A stretch of 23,652 bases of DNA from an uncultured Nocardioides sp. (GTDB lineage Bacteria > Actinomycetota > Actinomycetes > Propionibacteriales > Nocardioidaceae). The position numbers were made by a program, and so were the translations under genes. The notes beneath the pieces were generated by a model. The model saw only the letters and a program-made list of their open reading frames with translations. It did not search any database and was not told where the DNA came from. The DNA lies in assembly GCF_946885725.1 (NCBI RefSeq), contig NZ_CAMPGZ010000038.1:1-23652 (forward strand), written 5' to 3'. This document shows, piece by piece, positions 16,344 to 23,605 of the stretch (positions are counted from its first letter, which is position 1; every line of letters begins with the position of its first letter).

Positions 16344-16481
16344 ATGCGAGGTATCACCCGCCGCACCGCCCGTCTCGTCCCCACCGGGGAGCAGGTCCGC
16401 CGCGCTCGCCGTCGCGACGCCGAGCGGGCGACCTTCCGCACCGGCACCTACGTCCCCCGCCAGCTGACCAACCTCGGCTGA
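16344..16481 (+). CDS. Arg-rich 45-residue microprotein
   Basis: 45 residues beginning MRGITRRTARL and ending YVPRQLTNLG. I recognise no family. About a quarter of the residues are Arg, mostly in the middle (QVRRARRRDAERA); the C-terminus is neutral and looks specific. A strong GAGGAG ribosome site lies 7 bases before the ATG, and 40 of 45 codons end in G or C. The gene has its own TTGACA promoter and operator and is followed after 55 bases by the FAD oxidoreductase gene. A longer in-frame reading from 16257 would translate the promoter and is rejected. It could be a small regulator, a nucleic acid-binding peptide, a leader peptide or a substrate of the neighbouring oxidoreductase; none is shown. 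Confidence 0.72.
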   Translation: MRGITRRTARLVPTGEQVRRARRRDAERATFRTGTYVPRQLTNLG

Positions 16482-16536
16482 GCCACGTCGATTGCGCACA
16501 GCCGTCTCGGGACCGTCCGTCACGTCTAGGAGAGTC

Positions 16537-17952
16537 ATGACCGAGCTCGTCACACGCACCACCATCCCGACCACCATCCCCACTGCGACGGCTCCCACCC
16601 GCGTCGTCGCCGCGCTTCGCGAAGCCCTGCCCGGCAGGGTGGTCGGGCCGGACGACCCGGTCTGGGAGCTCGCCCGGCGCGGCTGGGTGCTCAACGTCGA
16701 CCAGCGCCCGGCGGCGGTCGTCACCACCGACACCGCCGACGAGGTCGCCACCGCGGTCCGCACCGCCACCGCGCACGGCTACCCCGTCACGGCGCAGCCC
16801 GTCGGGCACGGCGCGACCGAGGCGCTGTCCGGCAGCGTGGTGCTACGCACCCGCGGCCTCGACGACATCACCATCGACACCGCCGCCCGCACCGTGCGCG
16901 TCGGCGCCGGTGTGAATTGGGGCGAGCTGCTCACCGCTCTCGAGCCGACCGGCTTCGCCGCTCCGGCGGGCAGCAACCCCGACCCGAGCGTGGTCGGCTA
17001 CACGCTCGGCGGCGGGCTGTCCTGGTTCGGCCGCGCCTGGGGCCTCGCAGCGCACGCGGTCACCGCCTTCGACGTCGTCGACCACGACGGCACGTTCATG
17101 CGCGTCGACGCGACCACGGACCCCGAGCGCTTCTGGGCGATGAAGGGCGGCGGTGGCGACTTCGGCATCGTCACCGCGCTCGAGATGCGGCTGTTCCCCG
17201 CTCCGCAGGTGTACGGCGGCCGCCTGATGTGGCCGCTCGAGATGGCGCGCCCGGTGCTCCAGGCGTTCCGGGAGGTCACCGCGAAGGCGCCGGAGGAGCT
17301 GACCCTGTGGGCGCACCTGTTCCGCTTCCCGCCCGACCCGGCGATGCCCGAGGCGATCCGCGGCCGCTCGTTCGTGAGCGTCGACGTCGCCTTCCTCGGC
17401 ACCGAGACCGAGGCCAACCGGCACCTCACCCGCTTGCGCCAGCTGCCCGCGATCGCGCTCGACACGCTCGGTCCGGTCCCGCTCGGCCGGCTCGGCGAGA
17501 TCGCCAACGAGCCGACCGACCCGATGCCCGGCCAGGAGTGGTCGGGCATGATCGGCCGGCTCGACGCCGGCACGGTCGACCGGCTCGTGAACGCCGTGGG
17601 TGCCGGCGCCGACGTACCGCTCGCGGTCGTGCAGATCCGCCACCTCGGCGGCGCGCTGGCGCGCGGCACGGTCGAGGACGGGCCGAACGGCCCGATCCGC
17701 GAGCCCTACCAGGTGTTCGCGCTCGGCATCCCGGTCAGCCCGGAAGCCTCCACAGCCATCGACGCGGCGATCGGCGACCTGCGCGCCGCGCTCGCGCCGG
17801 AGCTCACCGGCCGCACGTTCTTCAACTTCCTCGGCCAGGAGCACGACCCCGCCGCGGCGTACCCCGCCGAGGCGCTCGACCGGCTGCGCCGGGTGAAGGA
17901 GGACGTGGACCCGGCGGGCGCGTTCCGCAGCCACCGGCCCGTGCTCGCCTGA
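16537..17952 (+). CDS. FAD-binding oxidoreductase, PCMH/VAO type (berberine-bridge-like)
   Basis: 471 residues from an ATG at 16537 with AGGAG just upstream. A Thr/Pro-rich N-terminus of about 20 residues precedes the PCMH FAD domain (about 50-225): QRPAAVVTTDTADEVATAVR, PVGHGATE (H91, the expected histidyl-FAD attachment), GSNPDPSVVGYTLGGGLSWFGRAWG and MKGGGGDFGIVTALEM. The second, cysteine attachment of bicovalent members is absent (GLAAHAV where GLxCDxV is usual). The C-terminus contains FFNFLGQEH in place of the YxN berberine motif. Such enzymes oxidise alcohols, sugars or secondary metabolites with oxygen. No secretion signal. It is followed by a strong terminator, so it ends the microprotein operon. 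Confidence 0.9.
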   Translation: MTELVTRTTIPTTIPTATAPTRVVAALREALPGRVVGPDDPVWELARRGWVLNVDQRPAAVVTTDTADEVATAVRTATAHGYPVTAQPVGHGATEALSGSVVLRTRGLDDITIDTAARTVRVGAGVNWGELLTALEPTGFAAPAGSNPDPSVVGYTLGGGLSWFGRAWGLAAHAVTAFDVVDHDGTFMRVDATTDPERFWAMKGGGGDFGIVTALEMRLFPAPQVYGGRLMWPLEMARPVLQAFREVTAKAPEELTLWAHLFRFPPDPAMPEAIRGRSFVSVDVAFLGTETEANRHLTRLRQLPAIALDTLGPVPLGRLGEIANEPTDPMPGQEWSGMIGRLDAGTVDRLVNAVGAGADVPLAVVQIRHLGGALARGTVEDGPNGPIREPYQVFALGIPVSPEASTAIDAAIGDLRAALAPELTGRTFFNFLGQEHDPAAAYPAEALDRLRRVKEDVDPAGAFRSHRPVLA

Positions 17953-17967
17953 CCCGCCCGATCGACC

Positions 17968-18011
17968 GAACGCCGCCCGGGCTCCGAAATCCGGTTGCCC
18001 GGGCGGCGTTC
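17968..18011 (+). terminator. Strong hairpin terminator after the FAD oxidoreductase gene
   Basis: GAACGCCGCCCGGGC (17968-17982) pairs perfectly with 17997-18011 over 15 bp, with a 14-base loop that can itself form a 3-bp stem. It begins 16 bases after the stop codon. There is no T tract, as is usual in high-GC actinobacteria. Its right arm overlaps the likely -35 of the next gene. Confidence 0.8.
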
Positions 18012-18023
18012 CTCGGCCACACT
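17995..18023 (+). promoter_or_regulatory. Putative promoter of the wHTH regulator-MFS operon
   Basis: TTGCCC (17995-18000), 17 bases, then CACACT (18018-18023). The -35 lies in the terminator hairpin and the -10 abuts the shared operator. The boxes are weak, so confidence rests on the operator position. Confidence 0.4.
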
Positions 18024-18043
18024 GTCCAAGACTCGTTGGAGAG
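18022..18043. promoter_or_regulatory. Operator shared with the microprotein promoter, copy 2
   Basis: CTGTCCAA, GACTCG, TTGGAGAG: arms pair at 7 of 8 positions. It lies 30 bases ahead of the regulator's ATG and carries the same left arm and spacing as 16286-16307; the sequence AGTCGCC follows in both. Autoregulation by the wHTH protein is inferred. Confidence 0.55.
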
Positions 18044-18072
18044 TCGCCCCCACCGCCCCACGAGGAACAGCC

Positions 18073-18588
18073 ATGTCCGAACCCCGCCTCGGCCAGATGC
18101 GCGCGACCGCGCACCCGCTGCGCCTGCGGATCCTGTCGCTGCTGACCAACCAGGCGCTCAGCGCCGCCGAGGTCGCCCGGGAGCTCGACATCACCCACGC
18201 CAACGCGTCGTACCACCTGCGCACGCTCGCCGACGCCGGCCTCCTCGTCGTGGCCGGCGAGGAGAAGATCCGCGGCGGCGTGGCCAAGCGCTACCAGCAC
18301 CCGTGGAACGAGACCAAGATGATCGCCGAGGACTCGCCGCCCGAGGACTACGGCGCGTACGTCGCCGCGATGGCCGCTGAGATGACCCGCCGCTACGGCT
18401 CCCAGCGCCGCAAGGGCACGCTGGTCGACGCCGAGCTGTGGGTGACCCCCGAGGTCTGGGAGAAGGTCCGCGACATGGTCATCGAGGCCAGCAAGCTCAT
18501 CCACGCCTCCGCACAGCCTCCTCGCAGCGAAGGCACCGTGCACGTAGGCATGACCGCCGCTGCGTTCCTGATGGAGGACAACGAGTGA
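18073..18588 (+). CDS. ArsR-like winged-helix transcriptional regulator
   Basis: 171 residues from an ATG at 18073 with GAGGAA 5 bases upstream; the longer in-frame start at 17995 would translate the promoter and operator. The N-terminal wHTH (about residues 7-80) reads RATAHPLRLRILSLL, ALSAAEVARELDITHANASYHLRTLADAGLL, with a following wing, as in ArsR/HTH_20 proteins. No cysteine metal site is seen, so it is unlikely to be a metal sensor. The C-terminal half is helical and may bind a small ligand or mediate dimers. It probably represses its own promoter and the microprotein-FAD operon through the matching operators, and is co-transcribed with the MFS exporter. Confidence 0.88.
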   Translation: MSEPRLGQMRATAHPLRLRILSLLTNQALSAAEVARELDITHANASYHLRTLADAGLLVVAGEEKIRGGVAKRYQHPWNETKMIAEDSPPEDYGAYVAAMAAEMTRRYGSQRRKGTLVDAELWVTPEVWEKVRDMVIEASKLIHASAQPPRSEGTVHVGMTAAAFLMEDNE

Positions 18589-18641
18589 GCACCCCAAGAC
18601 GCCGCTCGCTGCGCTCGCGCCGCCGCGGGGACCCCGCATGA
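18585..18641 (+). CDS. Possible 18-residue bridging peptide between regulator and exporter genes
   Basis: A GTG at 18585 overlaps the regulator's stop (GTGA). The frame reads VSTPRRRSLRSRRRGDPA and its TGA overlaps the ATG of the MFS gene (ATGA). It may let ribosomes travel from the regulator gene to the exporter gene, which has no clear ribosome site of its own. The peptide is basic and low in complexity, so it could equally be chance. Confidence 0.3.
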   Translation: MSTPRRRSLRSRRRGDPA

Positions 18642-19879
18642 CCTGGCGCGAGTCCCTCACGCCCCTGCGCAACGGCAACTTCGCCTGGTACTACGGCTCC
18701 CGGTTCGTCAACACCCTCGGCAACATGATGGCCAACATCGCGCTGGCCTTCGCGGTGCTGGACATCACGGACTCCCCCACGGCCCTCGGTCAGGTGCTCG
18801 CCGCGCACACGATCCCGATGGTGCTGTTCCTGCTCTTCGGCGGCGTCGTCGCGGACCGCTTCCCGCGGGCGGTGGTGCTGCAGCTGTCGAACCTGACGTC
18901 CGCGTTGACGCAGGGAGCCATCGCGTTCCTGGTGATCACGGGTACGGCGGAGCTCTGGATGGTCATCGCGCTGTCCGCCGTGCACGGGCTGGTGTCGGCC
19001 ATCTCGTTCCCGGCGATGGCGAGCATGGTCCCGCAGCTGGTGCCACGCGAACAGCTGCAGAGCGCCAACGCGCTGCTGTCGCTGTCGCGGGGCGGCCTGA
19101 CGATCATCGGTCCGACGGTCGGCGCACTGCTCGTCGTCACGGTCGGGTCCGGCTGGGCGCTCGCCGTCGACGCGTTCACGTGGCTGGTGGCCGCGCTCCT
19201 GCTGACTCCGGTGACGATGCCGCCGAAGCCGGCCCCGGCGGAGCGCAGCAGCACGCTGCACGAGCTGCGCGAGGGCTGGACGCTGTTCCGCTCCATCACC
19301 TGGCTGTGGGTCATCGTGCTGGCGTTCGGCTTCCTCAACGCGATCCACACCGGCGCCTGGTTCACGCTCGGGCCCGCGGTCGCGAAGGACACGATCGGCG
19401 AGCAGGGCTGGGGCTTCGTGCTGTCGGCCGAGTCGATCGGCCTGCTGGCGATGACCGTGCTCCTGCTGCGGGTCCGGATGCGCCGGCCGCTGCTCTACGG
19501 CATGCTCGGCTGCTCGCTGATGGGCATCCCGATCTTCGTCCTGGGCGTCGAACCACACCTCGTCACGCTCATCGCGGTCACGTTCATCGCCGGCGCGGGC
19601 ATCGAGATGTTCAGCATGGGCTGGAACCTCGCCATGCAGGAGAACATCGACGACTCGATGCTGTCGCGCGCCTACTCCTACGACGCGCTCGGCTCGTTCG
19701 TGGCGATGCCGGTGGGCCAGCTGCTCTACGGCCCGCTCGGCGAGTGGTTCGGCTTCCGGGACGTGCTGATGTGGAGCGGCATCGCGTACGCCGCGATCGC
19801 CCTGCTCGCGCTGACGTCCCGGTCGGTGCGCACGCTGGACCGGGCGCCGGTGCCGGAGAAGGTCACGGCCGAGGCGTGA
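18638..19879 (+). CDS. MFS transporter, EntS/MFS_3 type exporter
   Basis: 413 residues with 10-12 membrane helices over its length. RFVNTLGNMMANIALAFAVLDITDSPTALG at the start, GGVVADRFPRAVVL (the A-like motif between helices 2 and 3, about 68-81), and ANALLSLSRGGLTIIGPTVGALL (about 147-170) fit the enterobactin exporter-like MFS_3 group, which exports siderophores, macrolides and other small molecules by proton exchange. The ATG at 18638 lies 49 bases after the regulator stop. It shares the regulator's promoter. Its 3' end overlaps the convergent GGDEF-EAL gene by 17 bases. The substrate is unknown; a product of the nearby oxidoreductase is one inference. Confidence 0.9.
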   Translation: MTWRESLTPLRNGNFAWYYGSRFVNTLGNMMANIALAFAVLDITDSPTALGQVLAAHTIPMVLFLLFGGVVADRFPRAVVLQLSNLTSALTQGAIAFLVITGTAELWMVIALSAVHGLVSAISFPAMASMVPQLVPREQLQSANALLSLSRGGLTIIGPTVGALLVVTVGSGWALAVDAFTWLVAALLLTPVTMPPKPAPAERSSTLHELREGWTLFRSITWLWVIVLAFGFLNAIHTGAWFTLGPAVAKDTIGEQGWGFVLSAESIGLLAMTVLLLRVRMRRPLLYGMLGCSLMGIPIFVLGVEPHLVTLIAVTFIAGAGIEMFSMGWNLAMQENIDDSMLSRAYSYDALGSFVAMPVGQLLYGPLGEWFGFRDVLMWSGIAYAAIALLALTSRSVRTLDRAPVPEKVTAEA

Positions 19880-21698
19880 GCGCGCCCAGTGCGACGCTGC
19901 CCGGGAACGCGTCCGCCGGCACCGGCGGCGACCACAGGTAGCCCTGCGCGCGGGTGTAGCCCAGGGCGCGCAGGGCGTCGGCGACCTCGGCCGTCTCGAC
20001 GCCCTCGGCCACGACGCGCATGCCGAGCGCGTCGGCCATCGCGCGGATCGCCTCGAGCAGGGCGCGCTGCCGCGGCGACGTGCACGCGGACTCCACGAAC
20101 GACCGGTCGAGCTTGATCGCCGACAGCGGGAACCGGTGCAGGTAGGACAGCGACGAGTAGCCGGTGCCGAAGTCGTCGAGCAGCAGCGCGGTGCCGGCCT
20201 CGGTCAGCTCGGCCAGGCACTGCGCCGCGGGGTCGGCGTCGCCGAGCAGCACCGACTCGGTGATCTCCAGGCACAGCGCCTCCGCGGGCAGGCCGTGCCG
20301 CTCGCGGGCGGCGCGCACCTCGCCGGCGAAGCACGGCCGCAGCTGGTGCGCCGAGACGTTCAGGGTGACGCGGAAGCTCGGGGAGACCCGGCCCTCCGAC
20401 CGCCAGGCGGCGATCGTGCGGCAGCACTCCTCGAGCGCCCAGCCACCGAGCTCGGTGATCAGCCCGCGGTCCTCGGCGAGCGGGATGAACTCCACCGGCG
20501 ACACCGCGCCGAGGGCCGGGGACGTCCAGCGCATCAGCGCCTCCGCCCCCACGACCTCCTCGGTCCGGAGGTCGACGATCGGCTGGAAGTGCAGCGCGAG
20601 CTCGCCGCGCTCGACGGCGCCGCGCAACGCACGGTCGAGGGTGGTCTCGCGCTCGACGGAGCTGCGGAGGGACGTGTCGAAGACGACCGCCGAGCCGCGC
20701 TGGACGTCCTTGGCTCGGTAGAGCGCGACGTCCGCGTCCCGCAGCACCGCGTCCGCCGTCGCCGTACCGTCGCAGACGACGACGCCGACGCTGCCGGAGA
20801 GCGGGAGGTCGCCCGGGTCGAGCGTGACCGGCTGCCAGGCCTCGCGGAGCCGGTTGAGGACGGGCTGGACGTCGGCCTCGTCGCGCACGCCCGGGCAGAC
20901 GACCGCGAACTCGTCACCGCCCATCCGCCCGACCACGTCACCGCCGCGGACCGCGCGAAGCAGACGGGGAGCGACCTCCGCGAGCATCCGGTCGCCGACG
21001 TGGTGCCCGTGCGTGTCGTTGACGAGCTTGAAGTGGTCGAGGTCGACGAGCAGGACGGCGACCTTCGTGTGCGTGCGCCGGGCGTCGGCGAGCGCCCGCT
21101 CGAGGGCGACGGCGAGCCCGCGTCGGTTGACGAGCCCCGTGAGCGGGTCGTGCAGCGCCGCGTGCCGGAGCTGGTCCTGGCTGGCCCTCATCCGGTCCGC
21201 CACGAGGTTGACGAGCAGGCCGACCGCCACGACGGTCCCGGTCGTCATCAGGAACGAGCGCGCCGACTCGGCGAACGGGTCGCCGATCAGGACGAGGGCG
21301 ACGACCTGGCAGACCGCGGTCCAGGCCACGTGCCCGGCCATCGCCCCGCGGCCGAAGAAGAACGCCGAGTACGGCGTGGCCCAGGCGTAGAAGAACCGTC
21401 CGTCCGTCACGGCGCTGTCGGTGGCGACGTACGCCGTCGACACCACGACCTGGATGCCCGCGATGCACGCGTGCAGAGCCCAGCGCGGCCACGGCCCGAA
21501 CGGCACGACGAGCAGCGCGGCACCGAGCAGGACGGCGGACACCGCCGTCGCGAGCACGACCGTGTCGCCGGTCGGGTCGGCGTGCGGGATCGCGACCCAC
21601 GCGACCGCCACCAGACCGCCGCAGACGTAGAGCGCGCCGAGGGCGCGGGCCATCCACCCCGTCGAGCTGTCCGGCGACCCGAAAGCCGTCAGTGGCAT
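19863..21698 (-). CDS. Membrane-anchored GGDEF-EAL protein (cyclic di-GMP synthesis and breakdown)
   Basis: 611 residues. About six hydrophobic segments occupy residues 15-168 and form the membrane sensor region. The GGDEF domain (about 178-345) has an intact GGDEF at 260-264 and the inhibitory-site RxxD as RGGD (251-254), five residues before. The EAL domain (about 355-600) has E386 in EAL, N447, E478, DDFGTGYS (D508, D509), K529, and E565 in AEGVET, with RAQGYLWS after; all expected metal and catalytic residues are present. So both synthesis and hydrolysis of c-di-GMP are possible, and the I-site suggests product inhibition. It lies alone on the minus strand and its end overlaps the MFS gene. 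Confidence 0.95.
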   Translation of the reverse strand: MPLTAFGSPDSSTGWMARALGALYVCGGLVAVAWVAIPHADPTGDTVVLATAVSAVLLGAALLVVPFGPWPRWALHACIAGIQVVVSTAYVATDSAVTDGRFFYAWATPYSAFFFGRGAMAGHVAWTAVCQVVALVLIGDPFAESARSFLMTTGTVVAVGLLVNLVADRMRASQDQLRHAALHDPLTGLVNRRGLAVALERALADARRTHTKVAVLLVDLDHFKLVNDTHGHHVGDRMLAEVAPRLLRAVRGGDVVGRMGGDEFAVVCPGVRDEADVQPVLNRLREAWQPVTLDPGDLPLSGSVGVVVCDGTATADAVLRDADVALYRAKDVQRGSAVVFDTSLRSSVERETTLDRALRGAVERGELALHFQPIVDLRTEEVVGAEALMRWTSPALGAVSPVEFIPLAEDRGLITELGGWALEECCRTIAAWRSEGRVSPSFRVTLNVSAHQLRPCFAGEVRAARERHGLPAEALCLEITESVLLGDADPAAQCLAELTEAGTALLLDDFGTGYSSLSYLHRFPLSAIKLDRSFVESACTSPRQRALLEAIRAMADALGMRVVAEGVETAEVADALRALGYTRAQGYLWSPPVPADAFPGSVALGALTPRP

Positions 21699-21801
21699 GC
21701 GGTGCTCGTCCCCTGTCGTCGTGACCGTCTCCGTGGTCGGCCCACGTCACGAGCCTCCGGTCAGCCTCACCATCGGCAGGGCGAGCCGGAACCTGAACCG
21801 C

Positions 21802-22341
21802 TCAGAGCCACTTCCGCACGACGGCCTCGAGGACCTTCACGTTGCGGTTGGTGCCGGGCCACAGCGGCTTCTTGAACACGTTGAGGACCTGGGCGCCCTG
21901 AGAGGTGCCGTCGATCCAGACGTGCACCGCGCGGCCGTTGACCATCGCCGCCTCGCCGGGCGCGTCCCAGGCGTTGATCGCGGTCGCGTCCTCGCCGGTC
22001 GGCGCCTCGCCGGGCTTGAAGAGCAACACGTAACGGTTGTCGCCGCGGACCCTGTCGGGCGCGAACGTGCTGGCGTCGTCGTACACCTCACGCAGCTGTG
22101 GCGGCGTGAACACGATCGCGGGGATCTCGAAGCCGTACCGCTCGCCGAGCACCGTCTCGAGCTGCTCGGCGACCTTGGCCAGGCTGCGCGTCGAAGTGCG
22201 CAAGCGGACGTTGCCGGTCTGGATGTGCGTGGCCACGTCCTCGTAGCCCGCCTCCTCCAGGCAGGTGCGCAGGTCGGCCATGGGCACCTTGCGCTGGGCG
22301 CCCAGGTTGATCGCGCGCAGGAAGGCGACGTACGACGGCAT
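21802..22341 (-). CDS. DUF1697 family protein
   Basis: 179 residues from an ATG at 22341, with AGGA 8 bases upstream; an ATG three codons earlier (22350) is possible but has no spaced ribosome site. The start YVAFLRAINLGAQRKVPMADLR is the DUF1697 signature, followed by THIQTGNVRL and the C-terminal MVNGRAVHVWI and WPGTNRNVKVLEAVV, also typical. The protein is soluble, and the family function is not known to me. It follows the homogentisate dioxygenase gene by 17 bases, so the two are likely co-transcribed, but this seems to be chance neighbourhood and not a pathway link. Confidence 0.9.
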   Translation of the reverse strand: MPSYVAFLRAINLGAQRKVPMADLRTCLEEAGYEDVATHIQTGNVRLRTSTRSLAKVAEQLETVLGERYGFEIPAIVFTPPQLREVYDDASTFAPDRVRGDNRYVLLFKPGEAPTGEDATAINAWDAPGEAAMVNGRAVHVWIDGTSQGAQVLNVFKKPLWPGTNRNVKVLEAVVRKWL

Positions 22342-22358
22342 GGCCGACATCCTGCCCG

Positions 22359-23594
22359 CTAGGAGTTCGAGAACACCGCCGGGCCGCCGTCCTCGCCGGT
22401 CGAGTCGGGGCCTCGGCCGGCCCAGGTCCAGGCGTACGCCGGGTCCTCGGAGGCCAGCGCGGCCTCGCCCAGGTCGAGCGGCTTGAACGTGTCGACCATG
22501 ACGGCGAGCTCGTCGAAGTACTCCGCGCCCAGCGACGCCTCGATCGCCGACGGCTGCGGGCCGTGCGCGTAGCCACCGGGGTGCAGCGAGATCGAGCCGA
22601 TGTTGATGCCCGAGCCCTTGCGCGCCTCGTAGTCGCCGCCGACGTAGAACATGACCTCGTCGCTGTCGACGTTGGAGTGGTAGTAGGGCACCGGCACCGA
22701 GTCGGGGTGGTAGTCGACCTTGCGCGGCACGAAGTTGCAGACCACGAAGTTCCAGCCCTCGAAGACCTGGTGCACCGGCGGCGGTTGGTGGACCTTGCCG
22801 GTGATCGGCATGAAGTCCTCGACGTTGAACGTGAACGGGTAGAGGCAGCCGTCCCAGCCGACGACGTCGAACGGGTGCGTCGCGTAGGTCATCCGCGTGC
22901 CGACGATGCCGCCCGGGGCGCTGCCGCGGTGCTTGACCAGCACCTCGACGTCGCTGCCCTCGACCAGGAACGGCTCGTCGGGGCCGTAGAGGTCGCGCTC
23001 GCAGTACGGCGCGTGCTCGAGCAGCTGGCCGAAGCGGGACAGGTAGCGCTTCGGCGGGTGGATGTGGCTGTTGGCCTCGATGGCGTAGAGCCGGCAGGGC
23101 TCCGCCGGTACCCACCGGTGCGTCGTCGCGCGCGGGATGACGACGTAGTCGCCGGTGCGGTAGGTCAGCACGCCGAAGACGGTCTCGACCATGCCGGACC
23201 CCTCCTGCACGTAGACGCACTCGTCGCCGACGGCGTTGCGGTAGTACGGCGACGTCGCGCCGGCAACGACGTACGAGATCCGTACGTCGCCGTTGCCGAG
23301 CACCAGGCGGCGGTGCTCGACAGGGTTCCGGCTGTCCGCGGCAGCGTCGAAGAGGGAGTGCAGCTTGAGGTGGCGCGGCTTCAACGGGTGGTTGGCGGTC
23401 GTCGCCTGGTCGGGCAGCTCCCAGATCTGGCTGTCGACGATCGCCGACGGGACGCCGGCGTGGTAGAGCAGCGAGGAGTCGGACGAGAAGCCCTCCTCGC
23501 CCATCAGCTCCTCGTAGCGCAGCCGACCCTCGGGGTCGCGGAAGACCGTGTGCCGCTTGCCCGGTACCTCGCCGACCTGGCGGTAGTAGGCCAT
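22359..23594 (-). CDS. hmgA: Homogentisate 1,2-dioxygenase family protein
   Basis: 411 residues. The enzyme opens the ring of homogentisate in tyrosine and phenylalanine breakdown, using iron(II) and oxygen. VGDECVYVQEGSG and GDYVVIPRATTHRW form the N-terminal cupin; HPFDVVGWDG (240-249) is the family signature. Iron ligands are expected at H306 in PYYHSN, an acidic residue in VDSDEVM (D312 or E313), and H344 in GYAHGP. In the human enzyme the first His and the Glu are six apart; here the residue six on is Asp and Glu is seven on. Members elsewhere are about 430-445 residues, so this is slightly short. GAGGAG lies 6 bases before the ATG. No other tyrosine catabolic gene is in view. Confidence 0.85.
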   Translation of the reverse strand: MAYYRQVGEVPGKRHTVFRDPEGRLRYEELMGEEGFSSDSSLLYHAGVPSAIVDSQIWELPDQATTANHPLKPRHLKLHSLFDAAADSRNPVEHRRLVLGNGDVRISYVVAGATSPYYRNAVGDECVYVQEGSGMVETVFGVLTYRTGDYVVIPRATTHRWVPAEPCRLYAIEANSHIHPPKRYLSRFGQLLEHAPYCERDLYGPDEPFLVEGSDVEVLVKHRGSAPGGIVGTRMTYATHPFDVVGWDGCLYPFTFNVEDFMPITGKVHQPPPVHQVFEGWNFVVCNFVPRKVDYHPDSVPVPYYHSNVDSDEVMFYVGGDYEARKGSGINIGSISLHPGGYAHGPQPSAIEASLGAEYFDELAVMVDTFKPLDLGEAALASEDPAYAWTWAGRGPDSTGEDGGPAVFSNS

Positions 23595-23605
23595 GAGTCA
23601 CTCCT

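Noticed and set aside
14624..16447. A 607-residue minus-strand frame over padR and the deacetylase gene
   Set aside because: It crosses the divergent promoter region and both operators, and its translation is Arg/Pro-rich without motifs.
16257..16481. A 74-residue form of the microprotein
   Set aside because: Its start lies in the -35 box of the promoter and the added residues show no codon bias; the ATG at 16344 has the ribosome site.
16344..17952. A RiPP biosynthesis call for the microprotein and FAD oxidase
   Set aside because: No leader/core organisation, no recognition-element domain, and no cyclase, radical SAM or protease gene nearby; kept only as a speculation.
21720..21751. CGTGAC...GTCACG inverted repeat ahead of the GGDEF-EAL gene as a CRP-type site
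   Set aside because: The 20-base gap does not fit CRP spacing, and shorter overlapping palindromes in the same spot are equally likely by chance.
20136..21875. A 579-residue plus-strand frame opposite the GGDEF-EAL gene
   Set aside because: The minus strand carries all c-di-GMP motifs; the plus frame is a codon-bias shadow.
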